Of a stretch of 6,378 nucleotides of DNA, positions 1 through 6,378 are shown one piece after another; positions within the stretch are counted from its first letter, which is position 1; every line of letters begins with the position of its first letter. The DNA comes from Clostridia bacterium (GTDB lineage: Bacteria; Bacillota_A; Clostridia; Christensenellales; Aristaeellaceae). The notes beneath the pieces are model-generated. The model did not search any database. It was given only the letters and a program-made list of their open reading frames with translations, and was not told where the DNA came from. Position numbers and translations under genes: made by a program. The DNA is taken from NCBI GenBank assembly GCA_017397695.1, contig JAFQIF010000046.1, positions 1 through 6,378 of the forward strand, written 5' to 3'.

Positions 1-1050
1 AAAGAAATGGGCATAAGCGTTTACTTTGAGGAACAGAAGATTGATACCATGAGCGGGGACGGAGAGCTGATGCTCTCTATCCTCGCTTCTTTTTTCCAGG
101 AAGAAAGCCGAAACGTATCTGAAAACTGCAAGTGGCGAGTTCGCAAGAAGTTTGAGCAGGGTATTCCTACAGGCTTTCAGATGTACGGCTACGATGTCAG
201 GAACGGTGATTTCACCATCATACCGGAAGAGGCAGAGGTTGTTCGACGCATCTTCCGTATGTACTTGAACGGCATGGGCAGCGTGAGAATCATGAAAACG
301 CTGATTGCCGAAGGTATCCCCGCGCCGGAGGGCGGACTTTGGAATGCGAGTGTGATTATAATGATGCTCAGAAACGAAAAATATGCCGGAGATCTACTCT
401 TGCAGAAGTTCTTCACCAACAATCACATCGAGAAGAAGCAGTTCTTCAATCGAGGCGAATTGCCGCAGTATTTTGTGGCCGGCGATCATGAGCCGATCAT
501 CGATAGGGAGACCTTTGAGGCGGTACAGGCAGAAATCGCACGACGCAAAGAAATCTATACAGCCAACGGAGGCCGTAAGGCAGCAGAAGAAGCGGAAGAT
601 TACCTTCCTGAACTGGAAGAAAAGAAGCTTTCCGACCTGCCGCTGGGCGATCACATCCATTGCGGCATCTGCGGAAAGAAATACCGCCGAAAGATCACGC
701 GCCTGGGTACGCCTTATGCCGCGCCCATCTGGATCTGCGGTACCTTCAGCTATAGAGGAAAAGCATATTGTGCCTCCAAGCAGATTCCCGAAAAGATTCT
801 GATTGATCTGATTGCTGGCGTGCTGGGTATTAGTCCGATGCTTGACGACCAGGAGGCGCTTGAACATATCAATCATATAGAGATGCATCCGAATAATCGG
901 GTGCTGTTTGTTTTTCAGGATGGTCATACCGAGGAGCACTTCTGGAAAGATCATTCCCGAAAGGACAGCTGGGACGCTGAAAAGCGTAATAAAGCTGCTG
1001 AGAAAACAAAGGAACAGCGCAAGCGCAGAAAGGAGCAGACTGTACAATGA
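1..1050 (+). CDS. Large serine recombinase, 5'-truncated by window edge
   Basis: This is the C-terminal 349 codons of a site-specific DNA recombinase of the resolvase/invertase serine family. The frame is open from base 1, so the real start lies upstream; the ATG at base 7 is internal. Aligned with the next gene, codon 1 matches about residue 137 there. The catalytic serine and the SRFARN-type arginine motif are therefore outside the window, and activity cannot be judged. Visible parts in order are the end of the catalytic domain (VYFEEQ, QEESRN), the Recombinase DNA-binding domain (about codons 50-180, including RNEKYAGD) and a zinc ribbon with cysteines at codons 221, 224, 246 and 257. A short end with a FVFQDG strand and a lysine/arginine-rich tail follows. 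The long coiled coil usual after the zinc ribbon is missing. The stop overlaps the next start by four bases, so the two are co-translated and may act together. Confidence 0.92.
   Translation, partial: KEMGISVYFEEQKIDTMSGDGELMLSILASFFQEESRNVSENCKWRVRKKFEQGIPTGFQMYGYDVRNGDFTIIPEEAEVVRRIFRMYLNGMGSVRIMKTLIAEGIPAPEGGLWNASVIIMMLRNEKYAGDLLLQKFFTNNHIEKKQFFNRGELPQYFVAGDHEPIIDRETFEAVQAEIARRKEIYTANGGRKAAEEAEDYLPELEEKKLSDLPLGDHIHCGICGKKYRRKITRLGTPYAAPIWICGTFSYRGKAYCASKQIPEKILIDLIAGVLGISPMLDDQEALEHINHIEMHPNNRVLFVFQDGHTEEHFWKDHSRKDSWDAEKRNKAAEKTKEQRKRRKEQTVQ
1029..1035 (+). promoter_or_regulatory. Ribosome binding site of the second recombinase
   Basis: AAAGGAG lies inside the end of the upstream recombinase gene, 11 bases before the ATG at 1047. 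The spacing is somewhat long, but the motif is strong and the ATGA overlap supports this start. Translation is probably coupled to the upstream gene. Confidence 0.7.
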
Positions 1051-2732
1051 GCGAAGCCAGAGCATATGAGCCTACCGTAACAAGGGTTAAGACGGTTACG
1101 ATGATCCCGCCGCGCCTGCAGGCCATGCCGGGCATGCCAACATTTGCAGTGCGTCCAAAGCGCGTAGCTGCCTATGCCCGTGTTTCCACCAACAGCGAGG
1201 AGCAGCTGACCAGCTACGAAGCGCAGGTCAAGCACTACACTGAGCATATCAAATCCAAGGAGCATACCGACAACTGGCAGTTCGTGGACGTATATACCGA
1301 CAAGGGTATCACAGGCACCAGCACAAAGAAGCGTGAGGGCTTCAATCGCATGATCCAGGATGCGCTGGCCGGAAAGATCGATCTGATCATCACCAAGTCA
1401 GTTTCCCGTTTCGCCCGAAACACGGTGGATACCTTGACCACCATCCGCAAGCTAAAGGAGCATGGCGTGGAGGTGTATTTTGAAGAACAGAACATCTACA
1501 CGCTGGATGGTAAGGGCGAGGTTCTGCTGACTATTATGTCCAGCATTGCCCAGGAGGAAAGTCGGAATATATCTGAAAACGTGACCTGGGGCATGCGCAA
1601 GCGTTTTGCGGAAGGCAAGGTTACGATGGCCTACAAGCAGTTCATGGGCTATCGACGCGGTAAGGACGGAACGCCTGAGATTGTGGAAGCGGAAGCATGC
1701 ATCATCCGCACGATTTTCAGACGGTTTCTGGAGGGTGCAACCCCTGCGATCATCGCCAGAGAGCTGAATCTCGCCGGTATTCCCTGTCCCTCCCGCAAGA
1801 ACCTGCTTGGTGAGGATGAGATCGAAGCAGCCAAGGCCAGAAAGAAAACCGCCCGGTGGAGTCCATCTACGATTGAGAGCATCTTGACTAACGAAAAATA
1901 TAAAGGCGATGCCATCCTGCAGAAGACCTACTGCACGGACTACATCAAGAAAACCTTCGTGGTGAACGACGGTAGCGAGATCCCGAAGTATTACGCGCAG
2001 AACAGCCATCCAGCCATCGTCAGCGCGGAGGTATTCGACCTGACCCAGATGGAACTGGAATGGCGAAGGAGCTTAAAAGGGAGCTACAGCGGCAAAAGCT
2101 GTTTTGCATCGCGCATCGTATGCGGTGACTGTGGTGCCTTCTATGGCAGTAAGATCTGGCACAGCACGGACGAGTACCGGCGTACGATCTGGCGATGCAA
2201 CAACAAATACGAAGGCGACAAGAAGTGCTCAACGCCGCATGTGACTCAGGATGAGCTGGAGAAAGCCTTCGTCAGCGTGATGCAGAAGGTCATTGCCGAA
2301 AAAGGTGCCATCTTCGACGTCTGCCGCGAGGTTCTGGATGAGGTGCTTGATACATCTGAGCTTGATAGGGCCGCAACGAGGCTGCAGGATCAGGCGCTTG
2401 GCATGGCGGAGCGCGTCAGGAAGCTGGTCGAAGAGAACGCCAGGGTGCGAAGGGATCAAGAGGAGTATCAGCGGGAATACGATGCGCTGGCAGCGGAGCA
2501 TGAAAAGCTCAGTGAGAAGATTCGCAGCATCGAGGATCAGAAAAAGGATAAAGCTGACCGCAGACGGAAGATTGAGGTATTCCTTCGCATGCTTGAGGAG
2601 CAGGAAGAATGCATGGAGTTTGAGCCTTATAACTTTGTGGCACTGGTTGACAGGGCGGTCGTTGGACGAGACAGGAAGCTGGAATTCATCTTCAGAAACG
2701 GGATGATATACGAATACACAATAGATTGTTGA
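1047..2732 (+). CDS. Large serine recombinase (site-specific integrase/excisionase type)
   Basis: A complete 561-residue recombinase that would cut and rejoin DNA at attachment sites through a covalent serine link. The N-terminal resolvase domain (about 38-185) has the YARVST motif with the likely nucleophile Ser47 and Arg45. It continues with DKGITGTS (85-92) and SRFARN (120-125), so the active site looks intact. The Recombinase domain (about 200-330) includes the TNEKYKGD motif. The zinc ribbon uses Cys359, Cys362, Cys384 and Cys394. A charged coiled coil (about 430-520) follows; in this family it controls pairing of attachment sites and the direction of the reaction. The end strand FIFRNGMIYEY closes the protein. 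The start at 1047 fits the ATGA overlap and the upstream ribosome binding site; the roughly 38-residue leader before the catalytic domain is common in clostridial members. It is a paralogue of the upstream gene. Which protein integrates and which excises cannot be read from the sequence. Confidence 0.95.
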   Translation: MSEARAYEPTVTRVKTVTMIPPRLQAMPGMPTFAVRPKRVAAYARVSTNSEEQLTSYEAQVKHYTEHIKSKEHTDNWQFVDVYTDKGITGTSTKKREGFNRMIQDALAGKIDLIITKSVSRFARNTVDTLTTIRKLKEHGVEVYFEEQNIYTLDGKGEVLLTIMSSIAQEESRNISENVTWGMRKRFAEGKVTMAYKQFMGYRRGKDGTPEIVEAEACIIRTIFRRFLEGATPAIIARELNLAGIPCPSRKNLLGEDEIEAAKARKKTARWSPSTIESILTNEKYKGDAILQKTYCTDYIKKTFVVNDGSEIPKYYAQNSHPAIVSAEVFDLTQMELEWRRSLKGSYSGKSCFASRIVCGDCGAFYGSKIWHSTDEYRRTIWRCNNKYEGDKKCSTPHVTQDELEKAFVSVMQKVIAEKGAIFDVCREVLDEVLDTSELDRAATRLQDQALGMAERVRKLVEENARVRRDQEEYQREYDALAAEHEKLSEKIRSIEDQKKDKADRRRKIEVFLRMLEEQEECMEFEPYNFVALVDRAVVGRDRKLEFIFRNGMIYEYTIDC

Positions 2733-2738
2733 TACCAC

Positions 2739-2784
2739 AAATCAGGCCGGGAGCATTGTTTGAGCAGTGCTTCCGGCCTGATTT
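2739..2784 (+). terminator. Intrinsic terminator after the recombinase pair, possibly bidirectional
   Basis: Two 20-base arms (2739-2758 and 2765-2784) enclose a 6-base loop, starting six bases after the recombinase stop codon. On the + strand RNA all 20 positions pair, two of them as G-U wobbles. The 3' arm ends in TTT and is followed by CTAATTT, a modest U-rich tail. On the - strand the same two positions become A-C mismatches, so the hairpin is weaker but may still end the converging purA-purB-fliB-like transcript, since no other strong hairpin was found in the gap. Confidence 0.85.
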
Positions 2785-2786
2785 CT

Positions 2787-2848
2787 AATTTGGAAGAAGT
2801 CGAGAATTGCAGAAGAAATTTGCATTGAACATAAGAGACAGAAGAAGT
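2787..2848. repeat. Short purine-rich repeats in the junction gap
   Basis: GAAGAAGT occurs at 2793-2800 and 2841-2848, with a one-base variant GAAGAAAT at 2812-2819. The first and third-position copies at 2793 and 2812 are each preceded by AATT two to three bases upstream. The surrounding stretch from the terminator to the end of the FliB-like gene (2785-2865) is AT-rich and has no gene. The repeats may be chance, or accessory sites of the recombinases. Confidence 0.3.
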
Positions 2849-2865
2849 GAAATATTATAAAGACA

Positions 2866-4032
2866 TCATAAGCACAGGATACAGGAGATATGCTTACATT
2901 CGCATATTTCTTTGAGCATTGGCGCGGCATAGCGGTCGAATTCCGTATGATCGATCAGGCGGAAAGCAGCGGCAGCAACGTCTATGGCTTTTTCTGCATC
3001 TGTCTGATCGGCCATGCAACCGACACAAAGAAAACGCAGCAGGATGTAGATTGCGCACAAAGCAATGAATTCATCCATCAAATCTACCGGGCGATCCTGG
3101 AAGGGAAACTGCGCAAAAAACATGTGGTTGACCAGCATGTGCTCAAACCAGGTTTCCCATTGCGGAATCATTTCAGCCAGATGATTGCTTGCGGTAACAT
3201 ACTTCTGGTATTCAGATTCACCTTCGCCGAAATACCGCAGCGCCTTTTCTCCGTAGGCGCGGATGCTGTCACTTCTTTCATCCATGATTTCCAGCATTCG
3301 ATTGGCAACCTGCAAACCGAAGCGCAGATGGTCGTGATCCACTGTGATTTTTTCCGGTGCAGGCAGCGTTTCTTTGCCCGAGAGCAGGGCATCTACGCGC
3401 TGGTGATTGCCTGTTGTCAGAGCCTGACTTAGGGCCTCAAGAGATTCACCCAGCAGAACCAGCCTTTGCGGCAACGGATATCTTCTGTTCTGGACTTGGG
3501 AAATCAACCATAGACGGATTTCCTGCTCTCGCCCGGCATTCTCAAAATGGAATTGTCTTGAGGGAGTCTCCGGCACCTCAGAGTCCATTGGCAGGGAAAC
3601 AAATCGAATCTTTTCCTGACGGTTGAACAGAAGCTCAATCACCGCCTCGCAGCTGTTCGCACAGGAGCATTCATGAACTTCGCCTGTGCGCACGCCCCGG
3701 GGATACAGGCGGCATACTGCGGCCAGCACGCCGTCGCCGAGCTCCGCGTGAAGCGCGCAGCGTCCATCGTCCAGCCGCATGGGACACTGGCCGTCGTACC
3801 TCGGTGAAATCTGGGCGTATGCCTCCGGAGAAGGGTGATCGGAGATGTGCATGGCACAGTCGAGCTTTCGACGCAGATCCGGCGAACACTCTACGCTGAG
3901 CAGCCTGAAGTAGTCCGTCAATGAGAAGGAGATCGGCCAGCCTTCGCAGCAGGCGGAGCGGCACGCGCCCATCTTGCAATGAAAATCGGGAAAATAATCC
4001 GGCATCAGATATTCACGGGTATTGTTCATCAT
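2866..4032 (-). CDS. FliB-like lysine N-methylase, cysteine-rich [4Fe-4S] family
   Basis: This 388-residue protein resembles flagellin lysine-N-methylase FliB, which methylates lysines on flagellin in Salmonella through a [4Fe-4S] cluster. The N-terminal part carries the family cysteine pattern: MPDYFPDFHC, then Cys19, Cys24 and the pair Cys28-Cys29 followed by GW. It continues with Cys83 (CPM), Cys92 (CALH), Cys107 (VCRLYPR) and Cys122/124/128. The C-terminal half is helical with the family's NHMFFAQFPF segment. The length is close to full FliB (about 400). ATG codons at 4032 and 4029 are both possible; AAGGTG stands only two bases from the first and five from the second, so 4029 is slightly favoured. 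It follows purB by six bases and is the last gene of the operon. No flagellar gene is present, so the substrate is unknown. The last 13 residues contain four cysteines and look unlike the family end as I remember it. Confidence 0.85.
   Translation of the reverse strand: MMNNTREYLMPDYFPDFHCKMGACRSACCEGWPISFSLTDYFRLLSVECSPDLRRKLDCAMHISDHPSPEAYAQISPRYDGQCPMRLDDGRCALHAELGDGVLAAVCRLYPRGVRTGEVHECSCANSCEAVIELLFNRQEKIRFVSLPMDSEVPETPSRQFHFENAGREQEIRLWLISQVQNRRYPLPQRLVLLGESLEALSQALTTGNHQRVDALLSGKETLPAPEKITVDHDHLRFGLQVANRMLEIMDERSDSIRAYGEKALRYFGEGESEYQKYVTASNHLAEMIPQWETWFEHMLVNHMFFAQFPFQDRPVDLMDEFIALCAIYILLRFLCVGCMADQTDAEKAIDVAAAAFRLIDHTEFDRYAAPMLKEICECKHISCILCL
2888..2907. repeat. Small inverted repeat inside the 3' end of the FliB-like gene
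   Basis: ATATGC (2888-2893) and GCATAT (2902-2907) are perfect inverted copies around an 8-base centre. Extending to 2882-2913 gives 10 of 16 symmetric matches. Attachment sites of large serine recombinases are short imperfect palindromes of this kind, so it may be part of one, but chance is a fair alternative. Confidence 0.3.
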
Positions 4033-4034
4033 TT

Positions 4035-4040
4035 CACCTT
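4035..4040 (-). promoter_or_regulatory. Ribosome binding site of the FliB-like gene, overlapping the purB stop
   Basis: AAGGTG shares two bases with the TAA stop codon of purB (4039-4041). It lies two bases before the ATG at 4032 and five before the in-frame ATG at 4029, which favours the second. The overlap suggests that ribosomes finishing purB start the FliB-like gene. Confidence 0.6.
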
Positions 4041-5457
4041 ACAAACTGATTTCCGCTGTCTCGCGGTTCACACTGGCGATGAGCGGCTTTATTTTTGCCG
4101 TTAGCGCATCCACCTGTTCTGCGCAGCGCCCGATATAGAGGCTGGGATTGAGCAGGTCATTCATTTCTGCCTCGGAAAGTCCGAAGGCAGGCTCCGCGGC
4201 AAGCCGGGCAAGTAGGTCGCATTCCTCGCCGCTTTTCATCTTCGCCGTCGCCTCCATGGAGCACTTGCGGATGATCTCGTGCAGCTGCTGGCGGTCGCCG
4301 CCGCGCTTGACGGCCTCCATCAGCAGGTTTTCCGTCGCCATGAAGGGCATGTATTCGCGGACTGTCTTTTCGATGATCTTCTCGTTTACAACCAGACCGT
4401 TCGTCACGTTCTGGGCAAGGCGCAGGACGGCGTCGGCGCAGAGGAAGCCCTCGGGCATGGAGATGCGGCGGTTGGCGGAATCGTCCAGCGTGCGCTCCAT
4501 CCACTGGGTAGAGGCGGTCATGGGCGCGTTCATGGCGTCGGCCATCAGATGGCGCGCCAACGAGCAGATGCGCTCGCTCCGCATGGGATTGCGCTTGTAG
4601 GCCATGGCGGAGGAGCCGATCTGATTCTTCTCGAAGGGCTCTTCGATCTGGCGGTCATGCTGCAAAAGGCGGATGTCGCCCGCCATGCGATAGCAGCTCT
4701 GGGCAATGGAGGACAGTGCATTCAGGATGCGGCTGTCCACCTTGCGGGGATAGGTCTGGCCGCAGACGTCGAAGCATTCACTGAAACCAAAATCGGCAGC
4801 GATCATGCGGTTCATTTCATCAATCTTTGCAGCATCACCCTCGAACAACTCCAAGAAGCTGGCTTCCGTGCCGGTAGTGCCGCGGCAGCCGAGAAATTTG
4901 ATGTTTTCGATGGCGAAGTCGATCTCATTCAGATCGGACAGAAAATCCTGCATCCACAGCGAAGCACGTTTGCCCACCGTTACCAGCTGCGCGGGCTGGT
5001 AGTGGGTGTAGCCCAGCGTGGGCATGGCCTTGTACTTCTGAGCAAAATCGGAGAGGTTGGCGATCACTTTCAGAAGCTCGCCGCGCAGATAGCGTAGGCC
5101 ATCTCGGTAGATGATGAGATCGGCGTTGTCCGTCACATAGCAGCTGGTCGCGCCCAGATGGATGATGCCCGCTGCGGACGGCGCAGCCTTGCCGAAGGCA
5201 TGGACGTGGGCCATCACATCGTGCCGCACTTCCTTTTCGCGCTGACGGACACAGTCATAATCGATGTCCGAGATATGCGCGTTCATCTCATCAATCTGTT
5301 CCTGAGTAATCGGAAGCCCCAGCGCCATCTCAGCCTTTGCAAGGGACACCCACAGGCTGCGCCAGGTCTGGTAGCGCGTATCGGAGGAAAACAGCTCCAG
5401 CATATATTTCGACGCGTAGCGAGAGGAAAGCGGGGATTCATAGATATTGTTCATCAT
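4039..5457 (-). CDS. purB: Adenylosuccinate lyase
   Basis: This cytosolic homotetrameric enzyme of the fumarase/aspartase superfamily removes fumarate from adenylosuccinate to give AMP, and from SAICAR to give AICAR in de novo purine synthesis. The 472-residue protein is complete. Substrate-site motifs known from human ADSL are all present: Arg13-Tyr14, Arg78-His79-Asp80 in RHDVMAHVHAFG, Thr104-Ser105 in GATSCY and His152 in GYTHYQPAQ. The flexible signature loop GSSAMAYKRNPMRSE (281-295) carries the catalytic serine. It resembles the eukaryotic-type enzyme more than the shorter Bacillus type (about 430 residues). The start has two adjacent ATG codons, 5457 and 5454; AAAGGAG stands five bases before the first. 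It lies 23 bases after purA, and its stop overlaps the next gene's ribosome binding site, so the three genes form an operon. Confidence 0.97.
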   Translation of the reverse strand: MMNNIYESPLSSRYASKYMLELFSSDTRYQTWRSLWVSLAKAEMALGLPITQEQIDEMNAHISDIDYDCVRQREKEVRHDVMAHVHAFGKAAPSAAGIIHLGATSCYVTDNADLIIYRDGLRYLRGELLKVIANLSDFAQKYKAMPTLGYTHYQPAQLVTVGKRASLWMQDFLSDLNEIDFAIENIKFLGCRGTTGTEASFLELFEGDAAKIDEMNRMIAADFGFSECFDVCGQTYPRKVDSRILNALSSIAQSCYRMAGDIRLLQHDRQIEEPFEKNQIGSSAMAYKRNPMRSERICSLARHLMADAMNAPMTASTQWMERTLDDSANRRISMPEGFLCADAVLRLAQNVTNGLVVNEKIIEKTVREYMPFMATENLLMEAVKRGGDRQQLHEIIRKCSMEATAKMKSGEECDLLARLAAEPAFGLSEAEMNDLLNPSLYIGRCAEQVDALTAKIKPLIASVNRETAEISL

Positions 5458-5462
5458 TCAAA

Positions 5463-5469
5463 CTCCTTT
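5463..5469 (-). promoter_or_regulatory. Ribosome binding site of purB
   Basis: AAAGGAG in the 23-base gap between purA and purB, five bases before the ATG at 5457 and eight before the adjacent ATG at 5454. Both starts are usable by spacing. Confidence 0.75.
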
Positions 5470-5480
5470 GCCTGAGTGAT

Positions 5481-6378
5481 TTATTTGCGGATAATGATGC
5501 TGTCGCGCTCGGGACCCACGGAAACATAGGTGATCGGGCAGCCGATGGCCTTTTCGATCAGCAGCACATAGTTCTGCGCGGCCTTGGGGAGCTCGTCCCA
5601 CGCGCGCACACCAGAAATATCGCACTGCCAGCCAGGGACGTATTCGATCACCGGCTTTGCTGCGTTCATCGCCGCCGGGAAGGGAAAACGGTCGGTCTCC
5701 CCACCATTGAGGGAATACCGCACGCAGACGGGAATCTTTTCCATGTAGCTCAGCACGTCCAGCTTGGTCAGGGCAATCTCTGTCGCAGCCTGCACCTCCA
5801 CGCCGTAGCGGGTTGCCACCAGATCGATTGCGCCCACCCTGCGCGGTCTGCCAGTCTTTGCGCCGTATTCAAAGCCCGCTGCACGCAGCGCATCGGCCTC
5901 ATCGCCGAACATCTCGCAGACGAACGGTCCTTCTCCCACGCAGGTGGAATAGGCCTTCACCACGCCGACCACATCTTCGATCTTCGCCGATGGCAGACCC
6001 GAGCCGATGGGTGCGTAGGCGGCTGTGGTATTGGAAGAGGTAGTGTAGGGATAAATGCCGTAGTCCAGATCGCGCAGGGAGCCCAGCTGCGCCTCAAAGA
6101 GAATGTTCTTTCCCGCAGCCTGCGCATCCCTCAGGAACGCGCTGGCATCGCATACAAAGGGCTTGATCTTTTCACAGTAGCTGTCCAGCCACTTCTCAAG
6201 CATTTCCATGGTATAGGGCTGCGCGCCGTACACCTTCGTGAGCGTCAGATTTTTCCATTCCATCAGGTCGGTGAGGTGCGCCTTCAGAACTTCGGGATAG
6301 AACAGCTCGCCTACCATGACGGTCTTTTTCTGGTACTTATCGGAATAGAACGGCGCGATGCCCTGCCTGGTGGAGCCG
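5481..6378 (-). CDS. purA: Adenylosuccinate synthetase, 5'-truncated by window edge
   Basis: This enzyme joins IMP and aspartate using GTP to make adenylosuccinate, which PurB then splits to AMP. The frame is open to base 6378 and reads GSTRQGIAPFYSDKYQKK before the internal methionine at 6317, matching the PurA segment GTTGRGIGPAY. The gene therefore starts outside the window, with about 298 of a usual 425 or so codons visible. Family motifs follow in order: YPYTTSSNT (visible codons 109-117), TGRPRRVGAID (175-185), LTKLDVL (203-209), the PGW motif (248-250), LPKAAQNY (263-270) and VSVGPERDSI (285-294). The usual FEGAQG segment reads FEAQLG here (6081-6098). The N-terminal GTP loop and catalytic Asp/His are not visible. 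As first visible gene of the operon it is followed by purB after 23 bases. The promoter lies outside the window. Confidence 0.95.
   Translation of the reverse strand, partial: GSTRQGIAPFYSDKYQKKTVMVGELFYPEVLKAHLTDLMEWKNLTLTKVYGAQPYTMEMLEKWLDSYCEKIKPFVCDASAFLRDAQAAGKNILFEAQLGSLRDLDYGIYPYTTSSNTTAAYAPIGSGLPSAKIEDVVGVVKAYSTCVGEGPFVCEMFGDEADALRAAGFEYGAKTGRPRRVGAIDLVATRYGVEVQAATEIALTKLDVLSYMEKIPVCVRYSLNGGETDRFPFPAAMNAAKPVIEYVPGWQCDISGVRAWDELPKAAQNYVLLIEKAIGCPITYVSVGPERDSIIIRK

Larger units (their letters stand above)
1..2865. mobile_element. Probable terminal part of an integrated element with tandem serine recombinases (partial)
   Basis: Two overlapping large serine recombinase genes sit at one side of the window, point towards a host purine operon and are followed by a terminator. 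Such recombinases normally lie next to one attachment site of the element they move, so the element body would extend left of base 1. The right boundary is inferred: it should lie between the end of the second recombinase gene (2732) and the 3' part of the FliB-like gene (about 2925). No conjugation, phage or cargo gene is visible, so the element type (ICE, prophage or cassette) cannot be decided. The coordinates are a working estimate. Confidence 0.5.

Noticed and set aside
1..1050. First recombinase as a pseudogene lacking its catalytic domain
   Set aside because: The frame is open to base 1 and matches the partner protein from the first codon, so the missing part is simply beyond the window edge.
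394..1065. Long open frame on the - strand opposite the first recombinase
   Set aside because: It lies antisense to a well-supported recombinase domain and zinc ribbon and has no recognisable family character. It is a by-product of the coding frame opposite.
2793..2848. Purine-rich repeats as a CRISPR array or origin iterons
   Set aside because: The units are only eight bases, number three with one mismatch and are unevenly spaced (19 and 29 bases), which fits neither.
2742..2930. Small 62-codon open frame on the - strand across the terminator and junction
   Set aside because: It runs through the terminator hairpin and overlaps the 3' end of the FliB-like gene in another frame, with no clear ribosome binding site or family match.
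4279..5097. 272-codon open frame on the + strand opposite purB
   Set aside because: purB is certain on the other strand with all active-site motifs. This frame has the low-complexity Gly/His/Ala make-up typical of an antisense shadow.
5481..6378. PurA as the phage-type PurZ enzyme (diaminopurine DNA synthesis) because recombinases are nearby
   Set aside because: It has the full bacterial PurA C-terminal motif set, sits in an operon with purB and lies on the host side of the junction. The deciding N-terminal residue is outside the window, so PurZ is not excluded but has no support.

Overview
The window looks like chromosomal DNA of a gut-type Clostridia bacterium (Bacillota, probably near Oscillospiraceae). 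The reasons are strong AAAGGAG-type ribosome binding sites, a eukaryote-like PurB, a clade-type PurA and a pair of clostridial large serine recombinases. The assignment rests on protein character remembered from the families, not on a database search. The window holds two converging transcription units.

Left part (1-2732, + strand): two tandem large serine recombinase genes. The first runs in from outside the window, and the second starts inside its stop codon (ATGA overlap). They are paralogues, but their C-terminal ends differ: the second has a long coiled coil after its zinc ribbon and the first has almost none. This arrangement is typical of one end of an integrated element (ICE, prophage or similar), whose body would lie to the left of the window. 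A strong hairpin terminator (2739-2784) follows directly.

Right part (6378-2866, - strand): a tight operon in the order purA (start outside the window), purB, then a FliB-like lysine N-methylase gene. PurA and PurB convert IMP to AMP; PurB also acts earlier in de novo purine synthesis. The FliB-like protein carries the family's cysteine-rich iron-sulfur region, but no flagellar gene is visible here. Gene gaps are 23 and 6 bases, and the ribosome binding site of the FliB-like gene overlaps the purB stop codon, so purB and the FliB-like gene are probably translationally coupled.

The 133-base gap between the two units (2733-2865) holds the terminator and AT-rich sequence with short purine-rich repeats. 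It is the likely junction between mobile element and host operon. The FliB-like protein ends in an unusual cysteine-rich tail next to this junction, so the element may have inserted at the 3' end of that gene. No tRNA, rRNA, CRISPR array or riboswitch was seen.
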